64,000 nt of DNA from Modicisalibacter xianhensis (GTDB taxonomy: Bacteria > Pseudomonadota > Gammaproteobacteria > Pseudomonadales > Halomonadaceae). Below, one piece after another: positions 47,356-58,304 of this stretch. Location: positions 62,001 through 126,000 of the forward strand of contig NZ_FOPY01000003.1 in the NCBI RefSeq assembly GCF_900113605.1, given 5' to 3'. Below the pieces are notes generated by a model. It was not told the origin of the DNA and did no database searches. It saw nothing but the letters and a program-made list of their open reading frames with translations. Both the position numbers and the translations under genes were made by a program. Positions within the stretch are counted from its first letter, which is position 1. Every line of letters starts with the position of its first letter.

Positions 47356-47376
47356 CCTGGTCAATGCGGCCCTGGC

Positions 47377-47823
47377 TCAGGGTCGATGCACCGTGATGAC
47401 TTCGCAATCGGCCGCATGAGAGACCTTGTGCGACACACTGCCGACCACCAGCCCGGCGATGTCACTCAGGCCACGGCTGCCCATGACGACTGCGTCGACA
47501 CCCAGCAGGTTGGCCTGCTCCAGAATGACGCGGGCCGGGTCGCCCTGCTGGATGCTGACATCGACATCGGTCACGCCATGCTCCGTGGCTTCCTGCCTGG
47601 CACCCTCGGCAATCTTCTTGCCGGCACGCTCGACCTCGTCCTGGGGCGCATCCATCAATACGGAGCCGGCACCCCAGATCAGGCGGGTATCGTGGGACAG
47701 GGTCTCGGGAATATGCAGGATATGCACGCGGGCTCGATCCTGAATGGCCAGCTTGCAGGCGATGGCCAGGGCGTGCCTGGCATTTTCGGAGCCGTCGACG
47801 GGCACCAGCAGCGTCTGATACAT
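47377..47823 (-). CDS. Universal stress protein UspA-type
   Basis: A 148-residue Usp domain protein with LLVPVDGSENARHAL at the N-terminus and the ATP-binding GSRGLSDIAGLVVGSVSHKV near residue 113 (G-x2-G-x9-G-S/T), so it belongs to the nucleotide-binding Usp group. It is read convergently with the AI-2E family gene, only 21 bp apart. It probably contributes to stress tolerance; specific role unknown. Confidence 0.92.
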   Translation of the reverse strand: MYQTLLVPVDGSENARHALAIACKLAIQDRARVHILHIPETLSHDTRLIWGAGSVLMDAPQDEVERAGKKIAEGARQEATEHGVTDVDVSIQQGDPARVILEQANLLGVDAVVMGSRGLSDIAGLVVGSVSHKVSHAADCEVITVHRP

Positions 47824-47916
47824 GGCTGTCTCCGTAGGCGAAAGATAGCGCTGTCACATACACCCTTAGCGTAGCTTGCCTAAGGGTTGCAAAGCCTGTC
47901 CTCGATCAAATGAAGG

Positions 47917-48954
47917 TCATTTTTGGCGTTCGTCGCCAGGTGCTGCTTCCAGGCGGCGCAGGCGTTGCCAGAGTTCGCTGCGCAGGTCGCCGATGCGCGG
48001 TGCTTCCTGTTCATCGAAGGGCAGGGGGCGCATCAGGCGCATGGCGCGAAGCCCCAGCCGGGCTGACAGCAGCCCGACCCCGAGCCCCTGGCCGGCGCGG
48101 GCCGACAGCTTGCCGGCCAGGTTCATCGAGAACAGCTGCATGCTGGCGTCGGACACCAGTTCGCTGGTACCGGCGAAGGCCATGTTGGCCAGGACGCTAC
48201 GAAACAATTTGAGCCGGCTGGCATAGCCGAGCTCCAGGCCGTAGAGCGCGGCGATACGATCGAGCATCGCCAGATTGCGCCAGGCCACCAGAAGCATGTC
48301 GACCAGGGTCAGCGGGCTTACGGCCACCATGATTGCCGTGTCGCCGGCCATGCGCGAGATCAGGCGGCGGGCTTCCCGGTCGCGCGGTGCCAGCAGGTGA
48401 TGGGACAGCAAGGCACGAGTCTCGGCGCCGTCGTGGTGTGCCTCATGCGCTTGCTGGAATGCCTGCCAATGCGGGGCGTCGCGGTCGAGTTTTATCTGCT
48501 CGCGGAGCTTCTCGCCCAGACGCTCGGCCTCGCGCCCCGAGGTCGTCTCGAGGCCCGACAGGCGCTCACGCAGTCCGGCGTGACGGCGCAGGCGGCGCAG
48601 GCGGAAAAGTTCGCGCAGCAGCGCCGAGCCCCCGAGCCCGAGGGCCAGCAGGCCGAGCGCGCTCCATGCGCCACTGAGCAGGTCGCCGCTCAGCGATGAC
48701 ACATACAAGGCTTGGCCGGCTTCCACGGCGCCAAGCGTAAGACTACCCCCCAGGACTGCCAGCAATCCCCAGCGTCGCTTTCGCGGGCGTGCCAGGCTGC
48801 GGTCGAGCGCGGCATCGGTCGTGGCAGGCAGGGAATCGTCCAGGGCATGCGATGTGGTGTCGACGGCATAGTTCTCGGCGGGACGCAGGTCGACGGTGCC
48901 GTCCAGAGAAGAGGAGTCCAGCGTAAAACGCTGGCCCGGTTGCGGATCGCTCAT
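47917..48954 (-). CDS. ycjF: YcjF-family membrane protein (DUF697)
   Basis: A 345-residue inner-membrane protein with two adjacent hydrophobic segments (LLAVLGGSLTLGAVEAGQALYV and ALGLLALGLGGSALLREL, about residues 60-115) and a C-terminal DUF697 region (TAIMVAVSPLTLVDMLLVAWRNLAMLDRIA). Its start overlaps the ycjX stop (ATGA), the pairing found in many proteobacteria, where the two genes follow the phage-shock operon. No psp genes are present here. Function in envelope stress is inferred from that association. Confidence 0.88.
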   Translation of the reverse strand: MSDPQPGQRFTLDSSSLDGTVDLRPAENYAVDTTSHALDDSLPATTDAALDRSLARPRKRRWGLLAVLGGSLTLGAVEAGQALYVSSLSGDLLSGAWSALGLLALGLGGSALLRELFRLRRLRRHAGLRERLSGLETTSGREAERLGEKLREQIKLDRDAPHWQAFQQAHEAHHDGAETRALLSHHLLAPRDREARRLISRMAGDTAIMVAVSPLTLVDMLLVAWRNLAMLDRIAALYGLELGYASRLKLFRSVLANMAFAGTSELVSDASMQLFSMNLAGKLSARAGQGLGVGLLSARLGLRAMRLMRPLPFDEQEAPRIGDLRSELWQRLRRLEAAPGDERQK

Positions 48955-50357
48955 TGCAGCTTGTCTCCGATCAGCCAGTCGAGGGCGGCATCCATGCGTA
49001 TGTGCGGTAACCCTCCGCCGCGAGTCTCTCGGGAAAGCGGACGGAAGGCGGTGAAGGCAAAGCCCTGGCGGGCCCAGAAATCGGGGCGCGGCAGGCGCGT
49101 AGGCACTTCGCCGGGAAATACCAGCGTCTCCTCGCCGTCCAGGGTCACGCCGCGCAGGGCGGGGGTGCGCTTGCCCTGATGTTCCACCTCGTGGGCCTGG
49201 GTGGCGCGGATCGAGGCCAGCGACAGCGCCTTGACGGGAACGTCGGCAAAACGCAAGTCCTTGATCGGCTCCGCCAGCAATGCCTCGAGCAGGGTGACAA
49301 GGTGCGTGTGCTGTTCCGGCGTGACATGGTCGGCCTTGGTCGCGGCGATGGCCAGGCGATCGATACGCGGCGAGAACAGCCGGGAAAGCAGGCTGCGCTT
49401 GCCGTAGTCGAAGCTGCGCATCAGGGTCGCCAGTGCACGCGACAGGTCCTCGAAGCGTTCCGGCCCGGCATTGAGCGCACCGAGCACATCGACCAACACG
49501 ATCTGGCGGTCGAAGCGGCGAAAATGCTCACGGTAGAACGGCTTGACCACATGCTGCTGATAGTAGGCGAAGCGCTTGGCCAGGGTGCGGTAGATACTCT
49601 CGTCGGGCAGGCTTTCGAGGTGTTGCCGGTCGGCGTCCTCGAGCCCCGGCAAGGGGAAGAACTGTAATACCGGCGCCCCATCCAGATCCCCAGGGAGCAG
49701 GAAGCGGCCTGGTTGCAGGTCGGAAAAGCCGGCATTGCGTGCAGCCTGCAACGAGTCGGCATAACGCCCGGCAATCTCGGCCAGTTCGGCTTCATCGGCG
49801 GGCGCAGCCGGATCCAGCCGCTCGACGGTGGCCAGCCAGTCGGCGGCCAGTTCGCGGCGTTGCGGTGACAGGGTCGCCTGCTGGCGCTGGCTCCAGCTGA
49901 AGAAGTCATGTTCCAGCAACGGCAGGTCGAGCAGCCACTCCCCCGGGTAATCGAACAGGTCCAGCGTCAGCGTGGCCGTGTCGCTACCCAGGCTGCCGAA
50001 CAACCCATTGTTTTCAGGACGGTAGCGTATGTGCAGGCGCAACTCGCTGATGCCCCGTGTGGGCTCCGGCCAGTGAGGCGGTTGCTGGTCGAGTGAGGCG
50101 ATGGCCTGATCATAGGGAAAGCGCGGTACGCCCAGGTCCTGCTGGGCGACACGCTGGGCACCCAGCAATCGCCCTTCCCGGGCTGCCGGCAACAGGTCGA
50201 GGCGGGCCTCGACGCCGGCGTGGCGCAACTGGTGTACCAGCGAGGTCAGGAAGGCCGTCTTGCCGGCCCGCGACAGTCCGGTGACAGCCAGGCGAAGCTG
50301 CCGGTCACGGCTGCGCTCGATGAGGTTGTTGAATTCGCGTGCCAGGCTCTGGCGCAT
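48951..50357 (-). CDS. ycjX: YcjX-family P-loop NTPase (DUF463)
   Basis: A 468-residue predicted GTPase/ATPase with an N-terminal Walker A, VTGLSRAGKTAFLTSL (residues 26-41), LTLDLFDYPGEWLLDL as the G3-like region and IAATKADHVTPEQH as a G4-like TKAD motif near residue 340. Length and order match YcjX. It is translationally coupled to ycjF. The partner YcjF is membrane-bound, so YcjX probably acts at the inner membrane. No clear cellular role can be read from the sequence. Confidence 0.9.
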   Translation of the reverse strand: MRQSLAREFNNLIERSRDRQLRLAVTGLSRAGKTAFLTSLVHQLRHAGVEARLDLLPAAREGRLLGAQRVAQQDLGVPRFPYDQAIASLDQQPPHWPEPTRGISELRLHIRYRPENNGLFGSLGSDTATLTLDLFDYPGEWLLDLPLLEHDFFSWSQRQQATLSPQRRELAADWLATVERLDPAAPADEAELAEIAGRYADSLQAARNAGFSDLQPGRFLLPGDLDGAPVLQFFPLPGLEDADRQHLESLPDESIYRTLAKRFAYYQQHVVKPFYREHFRRFDRQIVLVDVLGALNAGPERFEDLSRALATLMRSFDYGKRSLLSRLFSPRIDRLAIAATKADHVTPEQHTHLVTLLEALLAEPIKDLRFADVPVKALSLASIRATQAHEVEHQGKRTPALRGVTLDGEETLVFPGEVPTRLPRPDFWARQGFAFTAFRPLSRETRGGGLPHIRMDAALDWLIGDKLQ

Positions 50358-50461
50358 GGAGTGTCCGCTTCCAATCGGGTTCAGTCACTTAATCTGAGGA
50401 TGATTGGCCTCGGTGACAAGTCGGCCAAGGCAGATGCATGAAAATCGGCGCTTGAAACGAC

Positions 50462-50494
50462 GGCGCCCTGCCGCAGGTCATGCAGCAGGGCGCC
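50462..50494 (-). terminator. Hairpin downstream of the symporter gene
   Basis: A 10-bp perfect stem (GGCGCCCTGC / GCAGGGCGCC) with a 13-base loop lies 35 bp past the stop of the symporter gene. The minus-strand sequence that follows has only a short run of T, so this is a likely but not canonical terminator. Confidence 0.55.
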
Positions 50495-50528
50495 GGGATG
50501 TGGCGAGAGTAGAGCGAGAGCTCGGAGG

Positions 50529-52124
50529 TTATCCGGCAAAGGCCAGGTAGATGGCAATGACCAGAACGATCAGCACGATGCCTGCCGGAATGGCGCCTTT
50601 CCATGGCGTCAGGTCGACCTGGCCGCTGTCTTCATGCACCCAGTCGGTGGCGCGTGGACGCACCTTGCCCAGGATCAGCATGAGCGCGACCAGCAGTACG
50701 AACACCAGCGCCACGAAGTGGAAATTCTGGATCACGTCGAGCACGGCGGTGAACGGTGGCACGAAGTAGACCAGGCCGATGACGAGACAGCCGCCAACCA
50801 ACGAGATCTTGGCGCCGATCGCCGGGACCCGCTTGGTCAGCAGGCCGACCAGGACCACGGCCAGGATGGGGATGAAGTACATCGCGTTCATCTTCTGCAG
50901 ATAGCCGAACAGGCTTTCCTGGCCTGCCAACAGCGGCGCGATGGTCATCGAGGCGAAGGCCAGCACCCAGCCGAAGATCTTGCCGGCACGCACCACCTGT
51001 TCCTCGGTGGCGTGCTTGTTGAACACCTCCTTGTACAGGCCAAGGCTGAACAGGGTGGTAGTACTGTTCAGCGCCGAGTTGAACGACGACAGGATCGCGC
51101 CCACCATCACCGCGGCGAAGAAGCCGGTGAGGTACGGCGGCAGCACGTTGAAGACCAAGTGACCGTAAGCCTCGTCGGCGCGCACGTCCTGATCGGCGTA
51201 AAGGTAAAAGGCAATGATGCCGGGCAGCACCAGGTAGAGCGGCCCGAGTAGCTTGAACAGGCCGGTCAACAGCACGCCTTTCTGGCCCTCGGCCAGGGTC
51301 TTGGCGGCGAAGGTACGCTGGATGATCTGCTGGTTGGTGGTCCAGTAGAACAGGTTGATCAGGAACACGCCGGTGAACAGCGTGGCGAAGGGAACCTGCT
51401 GGTCTTCCCCGCCAATCGAGTTGAGCTTGTCGGGCACGTTCTGCTTGAGGGTATCCCAGCCGGCCATCACGCCATTGTCGCCACCCACCGCCTGCAAGCC
51501 GAAGTAGACGATCACGAAGCCGCCGATCAGCAGGCCGACCCCATTGAGCGTATCGGAAACGGCGACGGTACGCAGGCCGCCGAACAAGGCGTATACCGAG
51601 CCGATCAGGCCCACGACCCAGACCGTGGACCACAGCAGTACGGTATCCGACTGGATGCCGGTCAAGCCTTGCAGGTCGAGCATGCCGGCCAGCCCCACCG
51701 CACCGGAATAGAGAATGATCGGCAGCAGAATCACGGCATAGGCGATCAGGAAGATAATGTTACAGATCAGCTGCGTAGTCTCGTCGAAACGAATTCGCAG
51801 CAACTGGGGCACGGTGGCGATGCCGCTACGCAGAAAGCGCGGCAGGAAGAACAACGCCAAGGCCACCAAGGCAATGACGGCAACGACTTCCCACGCCATG
51901 ACGCTCAAGCCATCGGTAAACGCGGCGCCATTGAGGCCGACCATCTGTTCCGTGGACAGGTTGGTCATCAACAGCGAACCGGCGATGAGCGGGAAGGTCA
52001 GGCTACGGCCCGCAAGAAAGTAGCCACGGGTACTGTTGTGATCGTCACGGCGCGTGACGAGCCAGGTGATCAAGGCGACCAACCCGGTGAAGAAGAGAAA
52101 CGAGAGTAGGGTGAGGGCATGCAT
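50529..52124 (-). CDS. YidK-like sodium:solute symporter (SSS family)
   Basis: A 531-residue transporter with about 14 membrane helices, probably importing a sugar or related solute with Na+. It starts [19 protein letters not shown] and carries [33 protein letters not shown], typical of SLC5/SSS proteins such as E. coli YidK, then [12 protein letters not shown] and [24 protein letters not shown]. The ATG at 52124 is used; the frame is open upstream, but that extension is arginine- and cysteine-rich and unlike the family. It is divergent from the formate dehydrogenase operon. Substrate unknown. Confidence 0.88.
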   Translation of the reverse strand: MHALTLLSFLFFTGLVALITWLVTRRDDHNSTRGYFLAGRSLTFPLIAGSLLMTNLSTEQMVGLNGAAFTDGLSVMAWEVVAVIALVALALFFLPRFLRSGIATVPQLLRIRFDETTQLICNIIFLIAYAVILLPIILYSGAVGLAGMLDLQGLTGIQSDTVLLWSTVWVVGLIGSVYALFGGLRTVAVSDTLNGVGLLIGGFVIVYFGLQAVGGDNGVMAGWDTLKQNVPDKLNSIGGEDQQVPFATLFTGVFLINLFYWTTNQQIIQRTFAAKTLAEGQKGVLLTGLFKLLGPLYLVLPGIIAFYLYADQDVRADEAYGHLVFNVLPPYLTGFFAAVMVGAILSSFNSALNSTTTLFSLGLYKEVFNKHATEEQVVRAGKIFGWVLAFASMTIAPLLAGQESLFGYLQKMNAMYFIPILAVVLVGLLTKRVPAIGAKISLVGGCLVIGLVYFVPPFTAVLDVIQNFHFVALVFVLLVALMLILGKVRPRATDWVHEDSGQVDLTPWKGAIPAGIVLIVLVIAIYLAFAG

Positions 52125-52541
52125 AAGAAGGCATCCTTGTGTGGCTTGTATGGCCTGATTCCGATCGGTCCACTGCGACACGCCACAAGGCAGCAACGCC
52201 AACAGGGTTGTCCGGACAACTCCGGACAACCCATGCTGACACTGATTGTCTGCCATGCGGCACCGCACAAGCAGGCTGCGCTGCGATTGTCGGTGGCGCA
52301 CAGTATATAAGTGTGAATCGATTCTTCCATCATCCATTTGTCGGACATACGTGGTTGCATGTCTGTTTGCAGGCTTGCCTGCCAGGCAATAACGTTTCGT
52401 TACGGAAAATAAGCGTATGTATTAGTTAAAGTTTGCCTAGCTGCGTTGTGTATCACTACGCTTAGAACACAGGACCATGTCGGGATCGGGTTGCCTGGGC
52501 GGCGGTTTCCTGACGGCATGGATCGAGGTGAGGAGAGAAAA
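52125..52541. promoter_or_regulatory. Divergent control region, symporter / formate dehydrogenase
   Basis: About 420 bp between divergent starts. No gene is seen. A 10-bp palindrome GAATCGATTC lies at about 52314-52323 and an AT-rich patch at 52385-52430. No FNR box (TTGAT-N4-ATCAA) was found on reading. The promoter of the formate dehydrogenase operon must be here. Confidence 0.4.
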
Positions 52542-55500
52542 ATGACACTACGCGTAACGCGAAGGCAGTTCTTCAAGCTGGGAGCTGCCGGGATGGCCAC
52601 TTCCAGCATGGCCATGATGGGATTCGCGCCGGAGCCTGCAGTCGCTTCGGTGCGCCATTTCAAGCTGACTGGCGCCAAGATTACCCGCAACAACTGCACC
52701 TACTGCTCGGTGGGCTGCGGTCTGCTGCTGTATAGCCGCGGTGACGAGAGCATCAATAACGTCGACGACATCTACCATGTCGAGGGCGACCCGGATCACC
52801 CGGTCAGCCGTGGCTCCCTGTGTCCCAAGGGGGCAGGCATTCTCGATTTCATCAAGAGCCGCTCACGCTTGTCGCACCCCATGGTGCGCGAGCCTGGCAG
52901 CAGTGAATGGAAGAGGATCAGTTGGGACGAAGCGCTGGACCGTATCGCGCGGCACATGAAGAACGATCGCGACGAAAACTTCGTCACTCAGGATGAAAAC
53001 GGCAATACCGTCAATCATTGGCTGACGGCCGGCTTCCTTGCAGCCTCGGCGTCCTCCAACGAAACCGGCTACCTGACCCACAAGGTGGTACGTAGCCTCG
53101 GCATGCTGGCCTTCGACAACCAAGCGCGCGTCTGACACGGACCGACGGTGGCAGGTCTTGCCCCAACATTCGGTCGCGGTGCCATGACCAATCACTGGGT
53201 CGACATCCGCAATGCCAACTTGATCCTGTCCATGGGTGGCAACTCGGCAGAGGCACACCCCGTGGGCTTCCGTTGGGTCATGGAGGCCAAGTATCGCAAT
53301 AACGCCAAGCTGGTGACCGTTGATCCGCGCTTCACGCGGACCGGGGCCGTTGCCGATTTCACGGCGGAAATCCGCACCGGCACGGATATCATATTCCTGG
53401 GGGGATTGATCAGTCATCTGATCGAGACCGACCAGATCCAGCATGAATATGTGCGCAACTATACCGATGCCGCGCTGATCGTACGCGAGGATTTCGGTTT
53501 TCACGATGGGTTGTTTACCGGTTTCGAACCGGTGACCGGAACGTACGACAAGGACACCTGGCACTACGAGATCAATGACGAGGGCTTTGCCCGGCGCGAC
53601 GACACATTGCAGCACCCACGTTGCGTCTATCAGCTGATGCGCAAGCATTACAGCCGCTACACGCTGGACATGGTAGAGACCGTTTGCGGGATGCCTCGGC
53701 ATAAGATCCAGCGCATCTGGGACATGGTGGCCGAGACGGCCGTGCCCGGCCAGACCATGACCATCCTTTATGCCCTGGGCTGGACCCAGCACTCCATCGG
53801 CTCGCAGATCATCCGTGCAGCAGCCATGGTGCAGTTGTTGCTCGGCAACATGGGCATGGTTGGCGGCGGGGTCAATGCGCTGCGCGGTCACTCCAACATC
53901 CAGGGGCTGACCGACCTGGGGCTGCTTTCCAACCTGCTGCCCGGCTACATGAGCCTGGCCCAGGCCGAGGAGCAGGACTATCGGGAGTATATCGAAAAGC
54001 GCACCCGCGAGCCGCTGCTGCCCGATGAGGTGTCCTATTGGCGGCACTATGAGCGTTTCCATGTCAGCCTGATGAAGGCCTGGTTCGGCGATGCGGCCAC
54101 CGAGGCTAACAACTGGTGTTACGACTGGCTGCCCAAGCTCAGCGAGCCACTCTACGACGTGCTGCATACGTTCCATCGCATGCATAACGGTGAGATCAAT
54201 GGCTACTTCTGCCAAGGCTTCAACCCGCTGGCCTCGTTCCCGCACAAGGCCAAGATCACGGAGTCGCTCTCCAAGTTGAAGTATCTGGTGGTCATGGACC
54301 CGCTGGCGACGGAAACCTCCGAGTTCTGGAAGAATTACGGTGAGTACAACCCGGTGAATCCCGAGGAGATCCAGACCGAGGTGTTCAGCCTGCCGACGAC
54401 CTGCTTCGCTGAAGAGGACGGTGCCATTGTCAATAGTGCCCGCTGGCTGCAGTGGCACTGGGCGGCGGCACCGCCGCCGGGCGAGGCGCGCCCCGACGTG
54501 GAAATCATGGCCGGGCTGTTCCACCGCCTGCAATACATGTACCGCGAGGAGGGGGGAGCCTTCCCCGATCCGATCCTCAACCTGACTTGGTACTATCGCC
54601 AGCCGGCGTTCCCGGGGCCGTCGGAACTGGCGCGAGAATACAACGGCTGGGCGCTGCGGGACGTCTACGACGAGAACCGCAACCTGGTGTGTCGTGCCGG
54701 GGAGCAGTTGCCTGACTTCGGGGCCCTGCGCGATGACGGCAGCACGTCCTGCGGTTGCTGGATTTTCTCGGGCTCGTGGACCGAAGAAGGCAATCAGATG
54801 GCACGGCGTGACAATTCCGATCCTTACGGGATAGGCATGACGCTGGGCTGGGCATGGGCGTGGCCGGTCAATCGGCGGATTCTCTACAACCGGGCCTCGG
54901 CGCGCCCCGACGGGACGCCATGGACACGTGAGAAGGCGTTGATCTGGTGGAATGGCACTCGCTGGGTGGGTGCCGACATTCCGGATTTCCCCAAGCAGTC
55001 ACCGCCGTCAGCCGGGTTGGGACCGTTCATCATGAACCAGACCGGTCGCGGCCAACTGTTTGCCCGGGATCGCATGGCCGAAGGGCCGTTCCCCGAGCAC
55101 TACGAGCCGTTCGAGTCGCCGATTGGCATGAACCCGCTAAACCCCGACAACCCGCTGGCCAAGAACAATCCGGCCGCCCGGGTGTTCGAGGAGGATCGCG
55201 AGAACTTCGCCACCTTCGAGGAGTTTCCGCATGCGGCGACGACCTATCGCCTGACCGAGCACTTCCACTTCTGGACCACGCATGCCTTGCTCAACGCAAT
55301 CATGCAGCCCGAGAAGTTCGTGGAGATCGGTACGGGGCTGGCCGAGGAACTGGGTATCGAGCGCGGCGACCGGGTACGGGTTGTCTCCAAGCGTGGGCAT
55401 GTCGATGCGGTGGCGGTGGTCACCAAGCGTATCCGGACCCTGCAGGTGGCCGGCAAGACAGTCCATCAGGTAGGGATTCCGTTGCACTGGGGCTTCAAGG

Positions 55501-55610
55501 GCGTCGCCAAGAAGGCGCACCTCACCAACGAGTTGACGCCTTTCGTCGGTGATGCCAACACCCAGACGCCAGAATTCAAGTCGTTCCTGGTGCGGGTCGA
55601 GAAGCTCTAA
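52542..55610 (+). CDS. fdnG: Formate dehydrogenase alpha subunit, selenocysteine-containing (read through UGA at 53133)
   Basis: The catalytic molybdopterin subunit that oxidises formate to CO2 in the periplasm. The complete protein has 1022 residues if the in-frame TGA at 53133-53135 is read as selenocysteine (residue 198); the flanking residues NQARV-U-HGPTVAGLAPTFGRGAMTNHW match FdnG/FdoG. A twin-arginine signal (RRQFFKLGAAGMA) begins at residue 7. The 4Fe-4S ligands (CTYCSVGCGLLL) are near residue 55, and the C-terminal MopB domain has LTEHFHFWT. GAGGAGAG precedes the ATG. Ordinary ORF calling would split this gene into two pieces. The gene symbol could equally be fdoG. Confidence 0.95.
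53140..53175 (+). promoter_or_regulatory. SECIS element for selenocysteine insertion
   Basis: Directly after the UGA codon the mRNA can fold into a hairpin. The lower stem pairs GACCGA (53140-53145) with TCGGTC (53170-53175). The upper stem GGCA/TGCC encloses the apical loop GGTCT (53154-53158), the same loop as in the E. coli fdhF/fdnG SECIS bound by SelB. Distance from the UGA also agrees. Confidence 0.85.
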
Positions 55611-55619
55611 GGAGGCGCT

Positions 55620-56576
55620 ATGCGAGGCGATCAGATCAATCTGCAAAATATCGTGGCGCGCTCGGCATCGAATGCGCCATCCCCCCAGATACGCGACGGC
55701 GGTGTCGAGGAGGTCACCAAGCTGATCGACGTGTCACGCTGCATAGGCTGCAAGGCCTGCCAGGTGGCGTGCTCGGAGTGGAACGACCTGCGTGACGAGG
55801 TCGGCGAATGTGTCGGTGTCTACGACAATCCGCTCGACCTCACGCCCAATACCTGGGAGGTGATGCGCTTCAACGAGTACGAGGACGAGCAGGGCAATCT
55901 GGAATGGTTGATCCGCAAGGACAATTGCATGCACTGCGAGGAGCCGGGCTGCCTGGAGGCATGCCCGGCCCCGGGCGCGATCGTCAAGTATGCCAATGGC
56001 ATCGTCGACTTCAACTCCGAGCACTGCATCGGCTGCGGCTACTGCGTGGCGGGGTGCCCCTTCGACATTCCGCGCATCTCGGAGAAGGACGAGAAAGCCT
56101 ACAAGTGCACGCTGTGCTCGGACCGGGTCTTCCACGGCCTGGAGCCGGCCTGCGTGAAGTCCTGCCCGACGGGGTCGATCATGTTCGGCACGCGGGAGGA
56201 CATGCACGAACTTGCTGCGGCGCGTACCGACTTCCTCAAGGGGCGCGGTTATGAGAAGGCCGGTATCTATGATCCCGCCGGCGTGGGCGGTACGCACGTC
56301 ATCTATGTGCTGCAGCATGCCGACAAGCCCGAGATCTATGGCAACCTGCCGGAAGATCCGCGCATCAGCCCGATGGTCGATGCCTGGAAGGGCGTGACCA
56401 AGCCGCTGATGTCGGCCGCTGTCGGCCTCGCCGCGCTGACCGGCTTCTTCCATTACGCCATCAAGGGGCCCAAGGAAGAGCCGGAAGATGACCCGGATGA
56501 GCGGACAGCCACCGCTGCGGTAAGGACGGATGAGGAATCGGCCTCGCCGGATAGCCAAGAGGGGGATCGCCCGTGA
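55620..56576 (+). CDS. fdnH: Formate dehydrogenase beta subunit (4Fe-4S)
   Basis: The electron-transfer subunit, 318 residues. Four ferredoxin-type cysteine clusters are visible: [11 protein letters not shown] (about residue 40), [30 protein letters not shown] and [22 protein letters not shown] single C-terminal membrane helix ([21 protein letters not shown], about 260-280) anchors it, with an acidic tail. AAGGAGG lies upstream of the ATG at good spacing, nine bases after the alpha subunit stop. It passes electrons from the Sec-Mo centre to the cytochrome b subunit. Confidence 0.96.
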   Translation: MRGDQINLQNIVARSASNAPSPQIRDGGVEEVTKLIDVSRCIGCKACQVACSEWNDLRDEVGECVGVYDNPLDLTPNTWEVMRFNEYEDEQGNLEWLIRKDNCMHCEEPGCLEACPAPGAIVKYANGIVDFNSEHCIGCGYCVAGCPFDIPRISEKDEKAYKCTLCSDRVFHGLEPACVKSCPTGSIMFGTREDMHELAAARTDFLKGRGYEKAGIYDPAGVGGTHVIYVLQHADKPEIYGNLPEDPRISPMVDAWKGVTKPLMSAAVGLAALTGFFHYAIKGPKEEPEDDPDERTATAAVRTDEESASPDSQEGDRP

Positions 56577-57262
56577 GCCACTCAAACACGAAAAAGGGCA
56601 TTCTGCGCTACACTTGGTGGGCACGCACCAACCACTGGGTCGTGGCGATCAGCTTCGTCCTGCTGGTGCTCAGTGGGCTGGCCCTGTTCCATCCTTTCTT
56701 CTGGTCGTTCACGGGTCTGTTTGGCGGCCCGATCCCGACACGTTTCATCCATCCCTGGATAGGCGTGGTCATGTCGCTGTTTTTCCTGCTGCTGGCCGTG
56801 CAGTTCTTCAAGGAAAGCTTTATCAAGCGCCATGATATTCAGTGGCTCAAGCAGATTCGTGACGTGCTCAGCAATCGTGACGAAAAGCTGCCTCCGGTTG
56901 GCAAGAACAATGCCGGACAGAAACTCGTCTACTGGATCATGGTGGCCTGCGTACCGGTCCTGCTGGTGACGGGCATCATCATCTGGCGGCCCTATTTCGC
57001 CGATGCCATGCCCCTATGGCTGTTGCGCTTTGCCGTGATGGTGCATGCCTATACTGCGTTCCTGGCCATCATTACCCTGATCATCCATATCTATTCGGGT
57101 ATCTGGGTCAAGGGCTCCATTCGGGCCATGGTACAGGGACGTGTCAGCAAGGCCTGGGCCAAGCACCACCACAACCTGTGGTACGAGGAAGTGATGAAAG
57201 AGCGTAACCCGCCGTCGGCGGACAAGGATGACGACTCCAGCCGTCAACAGCAATCGCCATAG
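56573..57262 (+). CDS. fdnI: Formate dehydrogenase gamma subunit (cytochrome b556)
   Basis: The membrane diheme cytochrome b subunit, 229 residues, with four predicted membrane helices. [19 protein letters not shown] is the first, [22 protein letters not shown] the second, and [18 protein letters not shown] carries a conserved C-terminal heme His. It reduces quinone using formate electrons. The GTG start overlaps the beta stop (GTGA), so translation is coupled. The C-terminus is unusually polar ([14 protein letters not shown]). Confidence 0.94.
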   Translation: MSHSNTKKGILRYTWWARTNHWVVAISFVLLVLSGLALFHPFFWSFTGLFGGPIPTRFIHPWIGVVMSLFFLLLAVQFFKESFIKRHDIQWLKQIRDVLSNRDEKLPPVGKNNAGQKLVYWIMVACVPVLLVTGIIIWRPYFADAMPLWLLRFAVMVHAYTAFLAIITLIIHIYSGIWVKGSIRAMVQGRVSKAWAKHHHNLWYEEVMKERNPPSADKDDDSSRQQQSP

Positions 57263-57271
57263 GATGATGAT

Positions 57272-58198
57272 GTGAACCACGCATTTGGAAGTGCGCCGGA
57301 GGGGGTGATGTCCCCTCCGGCGGTTGTGCTCCCTGGGAGCGATGTCTTTGCCGCTCGTGCGCAACGCCTGCGCGACCTGTCCGGACGTGTCGAGGCAATG
57401 GGGGAGTTTCTTGCCTTCATGGCACAGGTCGCCCAGGCTCAGCAGGTTGCACTGGAGCAAGGGGTGCCGGATTGGCAGCCCGAGCCCGAGGCGTTCACGC
57501 TGGCGCTGGAGCATGGCATGGCGCCCCTGAGCGTCGATGCGCTTCGCCGCGATGTCGATATCCCGGGCGAAGTGATGGCGTTTGTGGATGCCCTGGACCT
57601 GCATGTCGGTGGGGCCCAGCGTCCCTTGCTCGAACAACTGCGTCGCATGCCTGCTGAAGAGCGGGACGCACTCGTTGCCGCGTTGCTCGATGGCCAGCCC
57701 GGCCCGCAAGCCAGTCGTGGCGTTATGCCGTTGCTGGCCGCAGCGTTGCAGGTAGCCTGGGTACGCCTGGTGCAACGTTTGCCCGACGCCCCGCAGCGCC
57801 CACCGGACGAAGCCCGGTCGATATGCCCAAGTTGCGGCTCGGCACCAGTGGCGAGCGTCATCCAGGACGATCCGGAATGCCGCGGCGCCCGCTATCTGCA
57901 GTGTGGTCTGTGTGCCACCCAGTGGTATCTCGAACGGGCACGTTGCAGTGTCTGCGAACATACCGGCAAACTGAAATATCTCAGCCTGGAGGACGACGAC
58001 GGCAATCCTTGGTTACCCGTCCAGGCCGAAACCTGCGGGAACTGCAATAGCTACCTGAAGATCATGCCACGAGAGCTGGATGGCAAGTTGGAGACACTGG
58101 CCGACGATCTGGCCAGCCTGGCGCTGGACCTGTCGCTGAACGAGGAGGGAACGTTCCGGCGTAGCGGCTACAACCCCCTGTTTATCATCGGGGAATGA
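57272..58198 (+). CDS. fdhE: Formate dehydrogenase accessory protein FdhE
   Basis: A soluble maturation factor for respiratory formate dehydrogenases, 308 residues, which helps activate the enzyme before Tat export. It has a helical N-terminal domain and a C-terminal rubredoxin-like region with CPSCGSAP (about residue 188), CGLCATQWYLERARCSVC (about 213-230) and CGNCNSYLKI (about 255). These CxxC pairs are the FdhE hallmark. It starts at GTG with AGGATGA upstream, nine bases after fdnI. It is the fourth gene of the formate dehydrogenase operon. Confidence 0.95.
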   Translation: MNHAFGSAPEGVMSPPAVVLPGSDVFAARAQRLRDLSGRVEAMGEFLAFMAQVAQAQQVALEQGVPDWQPEPEAFTLALEHGMAPLSVDALRRDVDIPGEVMAFVDALDLHVGGAQRPLLEQLRRMPAEERDALVAALLDGQPGPQASRGVMPLLAAALQVAWVRLVQRLPDAPQRPPDEARSICPSCGSAPVASVIQDDPECRGARYLQCGLCATQWYLERARCSVCEHTGKLKYLSLEDDDGNPWLPVQAETCGNCNSYLKIMPRELDGKLETLADDLASLALDLSLNEEGTFRRSGYNPLFIIGE

Positions 58199-58304
58199 GC
58201 ACAGGCGTGGACGGCAGGCGGCCGGACATGCTATGCCATGAGGCTTGATCGAGCTGCACGCGATAGCTCATGATGAAGCTCATTGGCATGGACATGAATC
58301 GACA

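Noticed and set aside
52446-53135. Two separate formate dehydrogenase fragments (ending at 53135 and starting at 53148)
   Set aside because: The same frame continues across one TGA, flanked by conserved Sec-site residues and a SECIS hairpin, so it is one selenoprotein gene and not a frameshift or pseudogene.
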